DNA of 64,000 bases from JAUPVL01 sp964512085. GTDB taxonomy: Bacteria > Patescibacteriota > Saccharimonadia > CAILAD01 > BJGX01. Positions 1-8,031 of this stretch are shown here, piece after piece. The stretch is from contig CAZEIU010000002.1 in the NCBI GenBank assembly GCA_964512085.1, positions 4,879 through 68,878 of the forward strand. Reading direction: 5' to 3'. The notes beneath the pieces are model-generated. The model had not been told where the DNA came from and searched no databases. It saw only the letters and a program-made list of their open reading frames with translations. Each line of letters begins with the position of its first letter. The first letter of the stretch is position 1. The position numbers and the translations under genes were made by a program.

Positions 1-219
1 TTGCGGCACACTAATAGCTACCGGTTGAGTATTGAGCGAATACTCAATTTTTGCAGGCAACTCAAATTTGGTTGAGGTGTCGCTCATTGTAGTTCTATAA
101 ACCAAGGCTTTGCTTTCGGCAATTGTATGCGCGCCTAATTGCAAAACGCCAAAACTCGCACTTGCAAAATATATTACAAGTACGAGTAGAGCAATGAAAA
201 ATTTGTTTTTGACTGACAT
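1..219 (-). CDS. N-terminus of a membrane-anchored exported protein, possibly a sortase (cut by window edge)
   Basis: Only the first 73 codons are present; the gene runs off the left edge. The product starts with a short basic stretch (MSVKNK) and a hydrophobic segment at about residues 7-26, then a polar region ending in PVAISVPQ. The pattern proline-hydrophobic-I-S-(I/V)-P resembles the entry into the catalytic beta-barrel of class E/F-like sortases, but the catalytic His, Cys and Arg would lie outside the window. It sits 22 bases downstream of a same-strand gene whose product ends in a sorting signal, so the two are probably co-transcribed. Family assignment is inference; it could be another anchored exported protein. 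Confidence 0.45.
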   Translation of the reverse strand, partial: MSVKNKFFIALLVLVIYFASASFGVLQLGAHTIAESKALVYRTTMSDTSTKFELPAKIEYSLNTQPVAISVPQ

Positions 220-241
220 GAGTTTTCTTTAAACCTTGAGA

Positions 242-913
242 TTAAAAGAATCTGCTGCGTAGTGCGCGAACACCTAGACCAACTACGCTAGATAGGGCAC
301 CGAGCGCCAAGAAGGCGTTGGTTTGGCCGCTACCGTCTGTATAAGGTAGAGTTTTTACAGCTGATGCAGTTGTAGCAGTTGGGGTAGTTGGAGTGGTTGG
401 ATTTTCACCACCTTGACCACCTTTTATACAATTGCCTTGCTCGTCGAAGTAATAACCAAATGGTAATTCTGATTGTACGCCATCGATGTTAGGGCAAACA
501 TCTTTTACGACAACTACGTAATTACAATCATTTTCCCAAATAGCTTGACCTTCTGGCCAGTTTAAACCCTCTGGATGGGCGGCTGTAGGTGGAATAATGT
601 CACCCCAAAAATCCTGATTAGTGTTATTAAACAAAGGCCCTTTATGTTCTGAAAAGTGATCTCCTTTGCCTTGATCTGCACCGGTTTCGTTATTACTAGT
701 TCCATCTACAGCACTTAAACTAACCTTTTCTTGATTATATGGATTTCCTACTGGTCCACCGCCGTTACCATTACTAGGGTTGGGCTGGTGACTATGACAA
801 ATAGTAACCTTTGGCTCTGGAACATCTTCTTTTACTGCAGCAAACGCAGTTTTTGATTGCAAAACTACAACTGCAACAGCCGCCAGTGCTACAAACATTA
901 AATATTTTTTCAT
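242..913 (-). CDS. Secreted surface protein with VTICH...DIIPP domain and LPYTD sorting-like signal
   Basis: This 223-residue protein has a signal peptide (residues 1-25, ending TAFA). Its central domain carries VTICH near residue 36, a His-rich middle, DIIPP and a GLNWPEGQAIW block. This arrangement recurs in surface proteins of candidate-phyla bacteria and actinobacteria, without known function. A short Cys-containing module (CPNIDGVQ to GNC) follows, then a Thr/Pro linker. The C-terminus is a sortase-type signal: LPYTD at residues 189-193, a hydrophobic helix and the basic tail RALRSRFF. Asp replaces the usual Gly of LPxTG. GGAGG lies 6 bases before the ATG. The His and Cys residues could bind metal, but this is not shown. 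Confidence 0.8.
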   Translation of the reverse strand: MKKYLMFVALAAVAVVVLQSKTAFAAVKEDVPEPKVTICHSHQPNPSNGNGGGPVGNPYNQEKVSLSAVDGTSNNETGADQGKGDHFSEHKGPLFNNTNQDFWGDIIPPTAAHPEGLNWPEGQAIWENDCNYVVVVKDVCPNIDGVQSELPFGYYFDEQGNCIKGGQGGENPTTPTTPTATTASAVKTLPYTDGSGQTNAFLALGALSSVVGLGVRALRSRFF

Positions 914-962
914 TTTTCCTCCTTATTTATATATTTCTGTACTGATGGTACTCTTACACACA

Positions 963-991
963 TTGACAATGCAAGCATAAGATTATTTAAT
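963..991 (+). promoter_or_regulatory. Candidate promoter with overlapping palindrome
   Basis: TTGACA at 963-968 and TTTAAT at 986-991 are separated by 17 bases. The -35 lies inside a perfect 11-base palindrome, CATTGACAATG (961-971). This is in the divergent region between the LPYTD gene (minus) and the LPNTG gene (plus), so a bound protein could affect both sides. The transcript start is not known. Confidence 0.45.
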
Positions 992-1062
992 ATTGTTATG
1001 GTTATAAGATATTAATGTAAATACTAAATTATGCTTAAGGTTACAATTAAGCATTAAAAGTA

Positions 1063-1091
1063 TTGACAAAAAACTAATATGGGTGTAAAAT
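1063..1091 (+). promoter_or_regulatory. Strong promoter of the LPNTG micro-protein gene
   Basis: TTGACA (1063-1068), a 17-base spacer and TAAAAT (1086-1091) form a near-consensus promoter. Transcription would start near 1098, giving a leader of about 95 bases before the ATG at 1194. Confidence 0.75.
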
Positions 1092-1118
1092 ACTACTTAG
1101 AATTAATTTATTACTTAC

Positions 1119-1173
1119 GGAGGGTTTAGCCCTCTTTTTTGTTTTTATAGACATTAAAATTGTTGCTAAACCC
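1119..1173 (+). promoter_or_regulatory. Attenuator-like leader with two mutually exclusive pairings
   Basis: GAGGG (1120-1124) and CCCTC (1130-1134) close a 5-base loop and are followed by six T residues, which is an intrinsic-terminator layout between promoter and gene. The ascending arm and loop, GGGTTTAGC (1122-1130), are also exactly complementary to GCTAAACCC (1165-1173) further down the leader. The two structures cannot coexist, as in attenuators. No ligand or leader peptide is evident. Confidence 0.5.
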
Positions 1174-1193
1174 ACCAAATAAAAGGAGTAGAC

Positions 1194-1394
1194 ATGTATA
1201 ACGGACAAGGTGGCGCAATAATGGGTGGAATAGGCACAACTGCTACTGCAGCTGGTGCAGCTGGCATTGCAGTATTGCCAAATACTGGCGCTAATATTGC
1301 TCTTACAGTATTGAGTGCATTGACTTTGGCAATTGGGCTAACTGTATTGGTTAGTTTTGTAGCATCGCGCATAATGATTGCTCGCCAGAAATAA
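1194..1394 (+). CDS. 66-residue micro-protein with canonical LPNTG sorting signal
   Basis: This tiny protein has a Gly/Ala/Thr-rich N-terminal part (residues 1-27), then LPNTG at residues 28-32, a hydrophobic helix of about 22 residues and the basic tail RIMIARQK. This is the complete C-terminal signal of a sortase substrate with almost no passenger. If a sortase cuts after Thr31, only a 31-residue peptide would be attached. No separate signal peptide is obvious, so membrane insertion may rely on the C-terminal helix. AAGGAG precedes the ATG at good distance. The GT2 gene follows 27 bases downstream. It could be a minor pilin-like or wall-capping peptide; the role is unknown. Confidence 0.75.
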   Translation: MYNGQGGAIMGGIGTTATAAGAAGIAVLPNTGANIALTVLSALTLAIGLTVLVSFVASRIMIARQK

Positions 1395-1421
1395 TTATTC
1401 AATAGCTAGGAACAAATCAAA

Positions 1422-2678
1422 ATGATGACAATAATATTTTATACAATATTGTTTCTTTGCTTTGTTAATCTTTTTCGTATCGCTTTTTATCTGATAGCCA
1501 GCGATATATATAGTGTTAAATTAGCCAAACAAAAGAATTCAAGAAAATACCGAAATTTACCTACAATATCGGTACTCGTACCTGTACACAATGAAGAGCA
1601 CACCATTGAACGTTGTTTGGCGTCTGTAGTAAATAGTAATTATCCGAGCAGTAAATTAGAATTAATAGTTTGTAACGATGGTTCTACCGACAAATCAAAA
1701 CAAATTATTCATAAGTTTAAAAAAGACAATAAGAATAAATGTAAAATTCGGCTTATTAATCGACCACAAAAGGGTAAGGCTGCGGTACTAAACTATGGCT
1801 TGCGACGAGTCGCCAAGAATCAATTAGTAATGTGCCTTGACTCAGACTCATATCTAGACCCAATGGCCCTAAGAAACGCTGTTGAGCATTTTAGAGACAG
1901 AGGTGTTTTAGCGCTCTCTAGCAATGTAAATATTATTGAAGACAATTCTTTGCTATCATTGTTGCAACGATTTGAATACTTAGTTTGTTATCAAATGAAA
2001 AAAGGTCAAGCAGAATTTGGGGTTGAGTACATAGTAGGTGGAATTGGTTCGATGTTTCGTAGAAGTGCATTAGATAAAGTAGCTTATTACGATACCAATA
2101 CAATGACTGAAGACATAGACCTCACATTAAAAATAATTGTAAACAAAACTCATCAACAAAAAATTGCTTATGCAGCAGACAGCATAGTTTACACCGAAGC
2201 AGCTCACTCAATAAAAGAATTAATGAAGCAAAGATATCGCTGGAAGTTTGGTAGAAACCAAACCTATTTAAAAAACAATAATTACTTTTTTTCAAACAAT
2301 AAGCGACATAATAAAAGAGTAGCTTGGTTTATGATTCCATTCTCAATAGTACAAGATATGCTCTTTTTGCTTGAACCATTTGTAATAGCTTACTTTTTAT
2401 TTATTGTTATCTACTTTGGCGATTACCGAACAATAGTTACCGCACTAACTGTACTTAGTACATATTTACTTTTTAATATTTGGAGCAGTCAACACCTGAG
2501 AGCAAAAGACAAAATCAGATTTTCACTTTTATCTCCTCTTATGTATTTTCTTATGTATGTTTTGGCGTGGGCTGAGTATTACGCACTTATTAAGTCACTT
2601 ATAGATTTGCCCAAGCTCAAACAAAGCATTGCCCAAAAGCACATTGTCTGGAACTCGCCAGCTCGCAAAAAAGCTTAA
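1422..2678 (+). CDS. Processive family 2 glycosyltransferase (membrane polysaccharide synthase type)
   Basis: This 418-residue membrane protein has one N-terminal helix, a cytoplasmic GT-A domain (about residues 45-270) and three or four C-terminal helices. Visible GT2 motifs are VLVPVHNEE, NDGSTD, the DSDS metal and nucleotide-sugar site, TEDID with the catalytic Asp, and QRYRW (Q-x-x-R-W), which marks processive enzymes such as chitin, hyaluronan and poly-N-acetylglucosamine synthases. It would therefore polymerise a UDP-sugar and extrude the chain. It lies 27 bases behind the LPNTG gene, probably in one transcript. Two ATGs (1422, 1425) are possible; AGGA upstream is weak. The sugar used cannot be read from sequence. 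Confidence 0.88.
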   Translation: MMTIIFYTILFLCFVNLFRIAFYLIASDIYSVKLAKQKNSRKYRNLPTISVLVPVHNEEHTIERCLASVVNSNYPSSKLELIVCNDGSTDKSKQIIHKFKKDNKNKCKIRLINRPQKGKAAVLNYGLRRVAKNQLVMCLDSDSYLDPMALRNAVEHFRDRGVLALSSNVNIIEDNSLLSLLQRFEYLVCYQMKKGQAEFGVEYIVGGIGSMFRRSALDKVAYYDTNTMTEDIDLTLKIIVNKTHQQKIAYAADSIVYTEAAHSIKELMKQRYRWKFGRNQTYLKNNNYFFSNNKRHNKRVAWFMIPFSIVQDMLFLLEPFVIAYFLFIVIYFGDYRTIVTALTVLSTYLLFNIWSSQHLRAKDKIRFSLLSPLMYFLMYVLAWAEYYALIKSLIDLPKLKQSIAQKHIVWNSPARKKA

Positions 2679-2691
2679 AGCTTATAAAAGT

Positions 2692-2718
2692 AAAAACCCC
2701 AACTAGAGATGTTGGGGT
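2692..2718 (-). terminator. Intrinsic terminator of the 72-residue membrane protein gene
   Basis: CCCCAAC (2697-2703) pairs with GTTGGGG (2711-2717). The A run at 2692-2696 becomes a U run on the minus strand. Confidence 0.75.
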
Positions 2719-2721
2719 AGA

Positions 2722-2940
2722 TCATAATACTGATCTTTGCTTGGGATAGTTAATCAGGTAAATTGCACCAAGGATAATTGTAAGCGGTAGCCACAAAAAG
2801 ATTATTGTGAGGTTAAAAATGCTATTTTCAGAGTCAGAAGCAGCTTCTTTTAATTGTGGCGCAAAAGAGTTTGTATTTTTATTACTAAGATAGGCGATTA
2901 AGCATCCTACTAAACAATATAGTGCAAATATGATAATCAT
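2722..2940 (-). CDS. Small two-helix membrane protein
   Basis: 72 residues: helix at about 1-18, a polar loop rich in Ser, Asn and Glu (20-40), helix at about 43-64, and a basic end. I recognise no family. AAAGGGGGT lies just before the ATG. The next gene upstream on the same strand also encodes a two-helix protein of similar size and layout, and each has its own terminator. Function unknown. Confidence 0.6.
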   Translation of the reverse strand: MIIIFALYCLVGCLIAYLSNKNTNSFAPQLKEAASDSENSIFNLTIIFLWLPLTIILGAIYLINYPKQRSVL

Positions 2941-3011
2941 ATCTGACCCCCTTTGTGCGAAGGTACAATGTTAGCTCGAGCTTAACACTTTATTTATCAA
3001 TCATCAATAAA

Positions 3012-3038
3012 AATAAAAACCCCAACCTAAGTTGAGGT
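3012..3038 (-). terminator. Intrinsic terminator of the 74-residue membrane protein gene
   Basis: ACCCCAAC (3019-3026) pairs with GTTGAGGT (3031-3038) with one mismatch. An A run at 3015-3019 gives the U run on the minus strand. The stem resembles the terminator at 2692-2718. Confidence 0.65.
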
Positions 3039-3042
3039 GAAA

Positions 3043-3267
3043 TTAGACCCCTAGATGGGCCTTGATATTTGATCGATTTTTTACAATCAACACGGCAGTA
3101 AGTGGTAGCAAGGCAAGAAAGTAAAAAGTAGCAATATATAACTTGTCTATAAATGAAGACTGTGAATATGTCTTGCTAAATTTGGTTTTGGCATTATTAA
3201 ATGCGCAGGTGCAAAACATTAACCAAAAGAAAACATAGATAATGATTGCTATCTCCCAAGCGTCCAA
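3043..3267 (-). CDS. Small two-helix membrane protein, likely TTG start
   Basis: About 74 residues with two hydrophobic helices joined by a polar Lys/Ser-rich loop (NNAKTKFSKTYSQ). An in-frame ATG at 3273 lies only 1 base after GGAGG, too close for that SD. The TTG two codons later (3267) is 7 bases from it, so I prefer TTG. No family recognised. Together with the neighbour at 2722-2940 it looks like a pair of similar small membrane proteins, perhaps an old duplication. Confidence 0.55.
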   Translation of the reverse strand: MDAWEIAIIIYVFFWLMFCTCAFNNAKTKFSKTYSQSSFIDKLYIATFYFLALLPLTAVLIVKNRSNIKAHLGV

Positions 3268-3351
3268 CGTCATGCCTCCAATGTGCTATTTTGGGCAGTC
3301 CAAGCTTACTATAAAAATATTTCTATGTCAAAAATATACGTATTCCATTTT

Positions 3352-3380
3352 TTGGCAAATATATTTAAAAGGTGTATGAT
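3352..3380 (+). promoter_or_regulatory. Promoter of the DUF6790-like membrane protein gene
   Basis: TTGGCA (3352-3357), a 17-base spacer and TATGAT (3375-3380). Confidence 0.65.
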
Positions 3381-3409
3381 AATGCTAATACTTAATAAAA
3401 AAGGAAAAA

Positions 3410-3910
3410 ATGGCTAAACGTAAAAAAAATGACCTAGGTAGTAAGGTCTCATCTCTAGTTTTACCTGGAATGATTGTTCTGGCTTGGATAATGGCTCTAA
3501 GTGGACAAACTGCTCCCGGCGCTGTAGCAGGTGAAGTAGCTGCGGCGGGATATATAAAATGGATATTATACTTTTGTGGATGGGTATTTTTATTCTCTAG
3601 CGTAATGCATTCTGTTTTTGCCAAAAAAATGGCTGAGAGTATTGGTTGGAAAACAAATGGTTTTCAATATGAAATTGCCTTTGTGTCGCTTGGGTTAGCC
3701 CTAGGTAGCTTTTATGCTGTTTATCATGGCATTGAAGCACAAGTAGCAATTTCATTACCTATAATTTCTTTCTTGGCACTCGCTGGCCTTAATCACCTAA
3801 AAGAAATTATTAAAGACAAAAATTATGCACCCAATAACACTATGATTTTGATTTGGGATTTTGGCGTTCCGTTGTCTTTGGGCTTATTGCTTTTTATGCT
3901 TGTTAAATAG
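3410..3910 (+). CDS. Four-helix membrane protein, DUF6790-like
   Basis: 166 residues with about five hydrophobic segments. The signature SSVMHSVFAKKMAESIGW followed by FQYE and a Gly/Leu-rich helix matches my memory of DUF6790 membrane proteins (SS..H..F...A..IGW....FQ.E). Their function is unknown. AAGGA precedes the ATG. Its TAG (3908-3910) abuts the stop of the convergent beta-helix gene at 3911 with no base between, and no terminator separates them, so the two mRNAs could overlap at their 3' ends. Confidence 0.7.
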   Translation: MAKRKKNDLGSKVSSLVLPGMIVLAWIMALSGQTAPGAVAGEVAAAGYIKWILYFCGWVFLFSSVMHSVFAKKMAESIGWKTNGFQYEIAFVSLGLALGSFYAVYHGIEAQVAISLPIISFLALAGLNHLKEIIKDKNYAPNNTMILIWDFGVPLSLGLLLFMLVK

Positions 3911-5539
3911 TTAATTATTATATTTAACGCCGCTTTCTTCTGGGGGGTCGCTACCGCTTTCTGTTACTATTTTGTTTGCAACACCATTAAAATTATCATT
4001 TGTAACAGACCAATTTTTAATTTGATTTCTGGCTAAGTATGCGATGTCGGTAGTGGTTGGTAGGCCATACCATTTGTTATTATCAAATGTTATGTTTTTG
4101 ATTTGAAAAACAGGACCAGTTCGTTTGAGTCTATCGCCCAACAGAGCAAGCTGCTTATTAGAGCTCTTTAGATTGAAAGTATTGTTTTGAAAAACAAAAT
4201 TCTCTGTGATGAATTTTTGTGACTCATCACCGATATAATAATTGCCACGAAGTTCTAATACTGCTTCTCTATCTACACCTCCATCTATTTGCATATTAGA
4301 ATTCTTTAGTCTTATATTGCGAGCGTCACCAACCGAGAAAATAGCTTTATATCTTTTTGATTTGGCGTCATTCACATTTAAGTTTTCAAAGACAATATCG
4401 TCAGATCTTTCGCCAACATCAACTGGCCAAACACCATAAAAATTTTGTGGGGTACAGTCTGTGTTAGGATTGCCCGCCGGGCAAGAGACCGGTTTGTATC
4501 GTAAATTTATATTCTTAAACAAAGTGTGCGATGAGGCCATTTTTACTTCTATTGCTCTACCGGCATATACAGCATTAATATCTGTAAATATATTTTTTAT
4601 TAGTGCGTTCATCGCTAGAGGAGTTGTCATGTTCTCAAAATTAACTTGTTTTATAAAACAGCCGTAACACAAACCTCTATCAAAACCTAAATCGCCACCT
4701 CTAAAAGTTAAGCCAGATATTTCTACTGATTGGATACTGTACCACTGTACATCCTTGCCCATCACTGCACTAATATAAGGATCTCTACCTTCAATTTTAC
4801 AAACCTCTGGGTCTTCGACTTTATTGACTGACCTTTCGGCAAAATGCAAAGTGTTACCATCAATACTTTCTATTCTTGTAAACTGAACTTTATCTGGTTG
4901 CTCATAATCACCAACTGCAAGGCCGAGCTTAGAGCGTACACAAACAATTTCACCGGGTTGTAATCTCGCGGTGTCAGCAGAATTTAACAATGTAATTGTA
5001 TTAGCGCCTTGAGGCCAGACGTTTTCGGTAGGCTTTGGCTTATTACTAGGCGGTTCGAACTTGGCCGGCATGTTTGTAAAGGTTTGCCTTCGGCCCTGAG
5101 CATCATAGTTATTGGTGGGCGTAAAAGCCCAAGGGTGAGCATCGCCTAATATAATATGACTTTTTTCGCCAGGATTTGTGCTGCCTTGTAGAATGATACT
5201 TTGCCCTGGTATGCCTCTTAGCTGCACATAAGATTTCATTAAAAGCGGCTTAGTTATCTTATATGTACCAGATGGCACCTTTAGTTCTTGTGCTTGCTTT
5301 ATGCTAGAACCTGAAGCCGATACGGTGTCTATTGCCGTTTGAATCGCCACTGTATCATCAGTTATTCCATCACCTATAGCACCAAATTCAATAACAGATT
5401 TTGGTGGAGCGCTGGCCTTTGAAACCAATACAAACATTACGCCGATAACTGCAATGATGCCAACTACTAGAAAAGGCATCCATCGATTATATTTGACTTT
5501 ATTGTTTAAATTATACCTTTTGTTTTTTTTGGATGCCAT
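3911..5539 (-). CDS. Membrane-anchored right-handed beta-helix protein (pectate-lyase-3-like)
   Basis: 542 residues. A basic N-terminus and one hydrophobic helix (about 20-42) anchor the protein outside the cell. The motif EFGAIGDGITDDTVAIQTAI at about residues 51-70 is the hallmark start of the Pectate_lyase_3 / GH28-type beta-helix family, followed by VPSGTYKI and many short beta-coil repeats. Such proteins bind or cut polysaccharides, or act as phage-tail-like depolymerases. I cannot identify catalytic Asp residues with confidence, so enzymatic activity is uncertain. A -10-like TATAAT lies a short distance upstream on the minus strand, in the 54-base divergent gap shared with the hydrolase gene. 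A secreted glycan-binding role would suit an epibiont. Confidence 0.78.
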   Translation of the reverse strand: MASKKNKRYNLNNKVKYNRWMPFLVVGIIAVIGVMFVLVSKASAPPKSVIEFGAIGDGITDDTVAIQTAIDTVSASGSSIKQAQELKVPSGTYKITKPLLMKSYVQLRGIPGQSIILQGSTNPGEKSHIILGDAHPWAFTPTNNYDAQGRRQTFTNMPAKFEPPSNKPKPTENVWPQGANTITLLNSADTARLQPGEIVCVRSKLGLAVGDYEQPDKVQFTRIESIDGNTLHFAERSVNKVEDPEVCKIEGRDPYISAVMGKDVQWYSIQSVEISGLTFRGGDLGFDRGLCYGCFIKQVNFENMTTPLAMNALIKNIFTDINAVYAGRAIEVKMASSHTLFKNINLRYKPVSCPAGNPNTDCTPQNFYGVWPVDVGERSDDIVFENLNVNDAKSKRYKAIFSVGDARNIRLKNSNMQIDGGVDREAVLELRGNYYIGDESQKFITENFVFQNNTFNLKSSNKQLALLGDRLKRTGPVFQIKNITFDNNKWYGLPTTTDIAYLARNQIKNWSVTNDNFNGVANKIVTESGSDPPEESGVKYNN

Positions 5540-5581
5540 GATTATATTTTGATGTAATTATACCATAAGCGAAATATTTAA

Positions 5582-5587
5582 TATAAT
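5582..5587 (+). promoter_or_regulatory. -10 element predicting a leaderless mRNA for the alpha/beta hydrolase
   Basis: TATAAT ends 6 bases before the ATG at 5594, so the usual start distance places the first transcribed base at about the A of AUG. No good -35 and no SD are seen. Confidence 0.5.
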
Positions 5588-5593
5588 AAGTAT

Positions 5594-6436
5594 ATGCCTA
5601 CAAAAAAATATAATTTGTTTTACAAATTTAAGTTATGGTTTTGGTATAAGACTAAAGTCAAAAAAACTTTAAATATTAAAATAATAAAAAGTAATAATAA
5701 AAACTCACCGCAGGTAGTGTTATTGCACGGTATTGCTAGCAATATGCTTGTTTGGAATGATGTTGTAAGCAACCTTAAAGGCAAGTATAATATCGTTCTT
5801 ATAGACTTGCTTGGGTTTGGTAAGTCGCCAAAACCAGATGATATTGCATACAATGCTGATCAACATGCTTATTTGGTTTATTACTCACTCAAAAAAGCTC
5901 GTGCCTATAAACCCTCTGTTTTTATTGGCCACTCTATGGGCGCAATAATAGCTACTCGTTTTGCAGTAAGTTACCCAAAAAATGTTACCAAGCTTGAACT
6001 CTGCTCTTTGCCTATTTATAGAAGAAGTGAACTTACCGACAAAAAACTTTTTGCATGGCAGAGAGAAACTGACAACTTATACTTTCGTCTTTATGGTCTA
6101 TTGAGACACAAAAAAGATTTTTCAATAAAAACAGCACAAGTGTTACGCAAAATGGGTATGCGACAAGTTGAGCTCAATGAACAGTCTTGGTTAGCATTTA
6201 GAAATAGTCTTCAGAATACTATCGAAAATCAAAACGTAGAAGTCGATATTAGAAAAATAAAAGTACCTATTAGAATCATATATGGTAAATTTGATTTTCT
6301 GTTAATCTCCAAACATTTAAAAAGCTTGGCAAAATATAGCAATGTATTTGTAACACAAGTAAACGCTCATCATGATATTACCAAACGATTCGCAAAAGAG
6401 ATTGTTACAGATTTAGAACGAACTACAAAGAACTAG
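5594..6436 (+). CDS. Alpha/beta-hydrolase fold protein
   Basis: 280 residues. The oxyanion-hole HG (VVLLHGIASN, about residues 38-47), the nucleophile elbow GHSMG (about 113-117) with catalytic Ser, an acidic candidate in KFDFLL (about 236) and a late His in NAHHDI complete a Ser-Asp-His triad. Members include esterases, peptidases and haloperoxidases; the substrate cannot be told. No signal peptide is seen, so it is probably cytoplasmic. It is followed after 15 bases by the DUF2779 nuclease gene, which appears to have its own -10. Confidence 0.85.
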   Translation: MPTKKYNLFYKFKLWFWYKTKVKKTLNIKIIKSNNKNSPQVVLLHGIASNMLVWNDVVSNLKGKYNIVLIDLLGFGKSPKPDDIAYNADQHAYLVYYSLKKARAYKPSVFIGHSMGAIIATRFAVSYPKNVTKLELCSLPIYRRSELTDKKLFAWQRETDNLYFRLYGLLRHKKDFSIKTAQVLRKMGMRQVELNEQSWLAFRNSLQNTIENQNVEVDIRKIKVPIRIIYGKFDFLLISKHLKSLAKYSNVFVTQVNAHHDITKRFAKEIVTDLERTTKN

Positions 6437-6438
6437 GC

Positions 6439-6444
6439 TATAAT
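6439..6444 (+). promoter_or_regulatory. -10 element predicting a leaderless mRNA for the two-domain nuclease
   Basis: TATAAT ends 7 bases before the ATG at 6452, just past the stop of the preceding gene. No SD is present. Confidence 0.5.
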
Positions 6445-6451
6445 TATATTA

Positions 6452-8017
6452 ATGAACGCTTTATCGAAATCTGAATACATGATGTTTCTTAAGCATCCGG
6501 CATGGTTGTGGCTTAAGCGCCATGACAAATCAAAACTGCCAGAACCCGATGCTAATCAACAAGCTATGTTTGATGCCGGAAATCTATTTGAGAGCTACGC
6601 CGAAGAAAGATTTGATAATATTGTGCGCGTTGGTTTTGAAAACTATCAAGAGTATTTAACTATGCCAGAGCGTACGCAAAAGGTTCTTTTAACAGCCGAA
6701 GTTATTACGCAGGCTCGTTTTGAAGCTGCATTTACAGATCGATATAAAATCACCTGTATTGTGGATGTAATTAAAAAAGTTGGCGAAAATGAATATGATC
6801 TATATGAGATTAAGTCGAGCACCAAAGTAAAGCCAGAGCATATAGAAGACCTAGCCTTTCAATTGTTGGTACTTGAAAACTGCGGCTATAAGATTCGAAA
6901 TATATATGTTATTTATTGCAACAATCAATATGTGAGGCAGGGGCAGATTGATTCGGCAGAACTAACGGTTAGTCAAAACGTAACCGAAATGGTTCGATCA
7001 AGACTCGAGTTTTGCAAAAAGGCAACCAAAGAAGCTTTTGAGTGTATCGAGCTAAATGAAATGCCCGACCCGACTCCACGACGAACCAAACTTGGCGCCT
7101 TTAGCGAATGGCTCAAAATATATCTTAGCTTGGTACCTCAGAATGATAAATATTCTATTTATAAACTCGCTCAAGCTAAGCCAGAACAGTTAGGGCAACT
7201 AGAAGATATGCATATAGAATCACTAAATGATGTTCCTAGCGGCTTTTTGCTTAAGCCTGTACAAAAACGCCAAATAGAAGCTACTAAGTTGGGCCAAGTA
7301 GTAGTTGATCAAATTAAAATTGAAAATTTTATTACAAAGCTACAATACCCCTTATATTTTTTAGATTACGAAACTCTAGCCTCTGTGGTGCCGCCATTTG
7401 ACGGCCTTAAGCCTTATCAGCAATTACCCTTTCAATACTCATTGCATGTTATTGATTCACCAAACGGAGAACTCAAACACTATGAATATTTACATACACT
7501 CGAAACCAGTCCGGTGCAAGAATTACTCAAACATTTGCAAGACCAAATCGGCACTCATGGAACAGTTTTGGTTTGGTACGAAGGTTTTGAAAAAACCTGC
7601 AATGACTTGATGGGCAAGCTAGAGCCTGAGTATGCTAGTTTTTTACAGGCTGTAAACGATAGAGTAGTAGATTTGATGATTCCGTTTCAGAAAGGTTGGT
7701 ATGTCGATGCTGATTTTTATGGATCAGCTAGTATCAAAAACGTATTGCCGGTAATTGCGCCAGAGCTAAGTTATAAAGATATGGAAATATCTGAGGGAGC
7801 ATCGGCTCAGCGCCTTTGGATGAGTGCTGTATACGACAATGCTTTTAGTGGCGAAGAAAAAGACAAACTTATGAAAAATTTACTAGCGTATTGTGAGCTC
7901 GATACCTATGCCATGGTTAAAATCTTTGAATTTTTATTGGCATTCATAAATAATGAAGAAGCATCAGGAACTGATTCACAGCCGCTACAAACTTTTAAAC
8001 AACAATCGCTATTTTAG
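6452..8017 (+). CDS. DUF2779-type two-domain nuclease (Cas4/RecB-like plus DEDD-like exonuclease)
   Basis: 521 residues with no SD before the ATG. The N-terminal half shows PD-(D/E)XK nuclease features: an Asp in CIVDVI, YEIKSS (E-x-K) about 15 residues later, and a following QLLVLE helix (about residues 95-150), as in Cas4/RecB nucleases. The C-terminal half starts with FLDYET (D-x-E, about 298) and ends with LAYCELDT (Y-C-x-x-D-T), the ExoI and ExoIII motifs of DEDDy 3'-5' exonucleases. This matches DUF2779 proteins, predicted nucleases. Cas4-like iron-sulfur cysteines are not obvious. The role could be DNA repair or foreign-DNA degradation; no defence genes are adjacent. Confidence 0.78.
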   Translation: MNALSKSEYMMFLKHPAWLWLKRHDKSKLPEPDANQQAMFDAGNLFESYAEERFDNIVRVGFENYQEYLTMPERTQKVLLTAEVITQARFEAAFTDRYKITCIVDVIKKVGENEYDLYEIKSSTKVKPEHIEDLAFQLLVLENCGYKIRNIYVIYCNNQYVRQGQIDSAELTVSQNVTEMVRSRLEFCKKATKEAFECIELNEMPDPTPRRTKLGAFSEWLKIYLSLVPQNDKYSIYKLAQAKPEQLGQLEDMHIESLNDVPSGFLLKPVQKRQIEATKLGQVVVDQIKIENFITKLQYPLYFLDYETLASVVPPFDGLKPYQQLPFQYSLHVIDSPNGELKHYEYLHTLETSPVQELLKHLQDQIGTHGTVLVWYEGFEKTCNDLMGKLEPEYASFLQAVNDRVVDLMIPFQKGWYVDADFYGSASIKNVLPVIAPELSYKDMEISEGASAQRLWMSAVYDNAFSGEEKDKLMKNLLAYCELDTYAMVKIFEFLLAFINNEEASGTDSQPLQTFKQQSLF

Positions 8018-8031
8018 AGAAAGGAATAATT

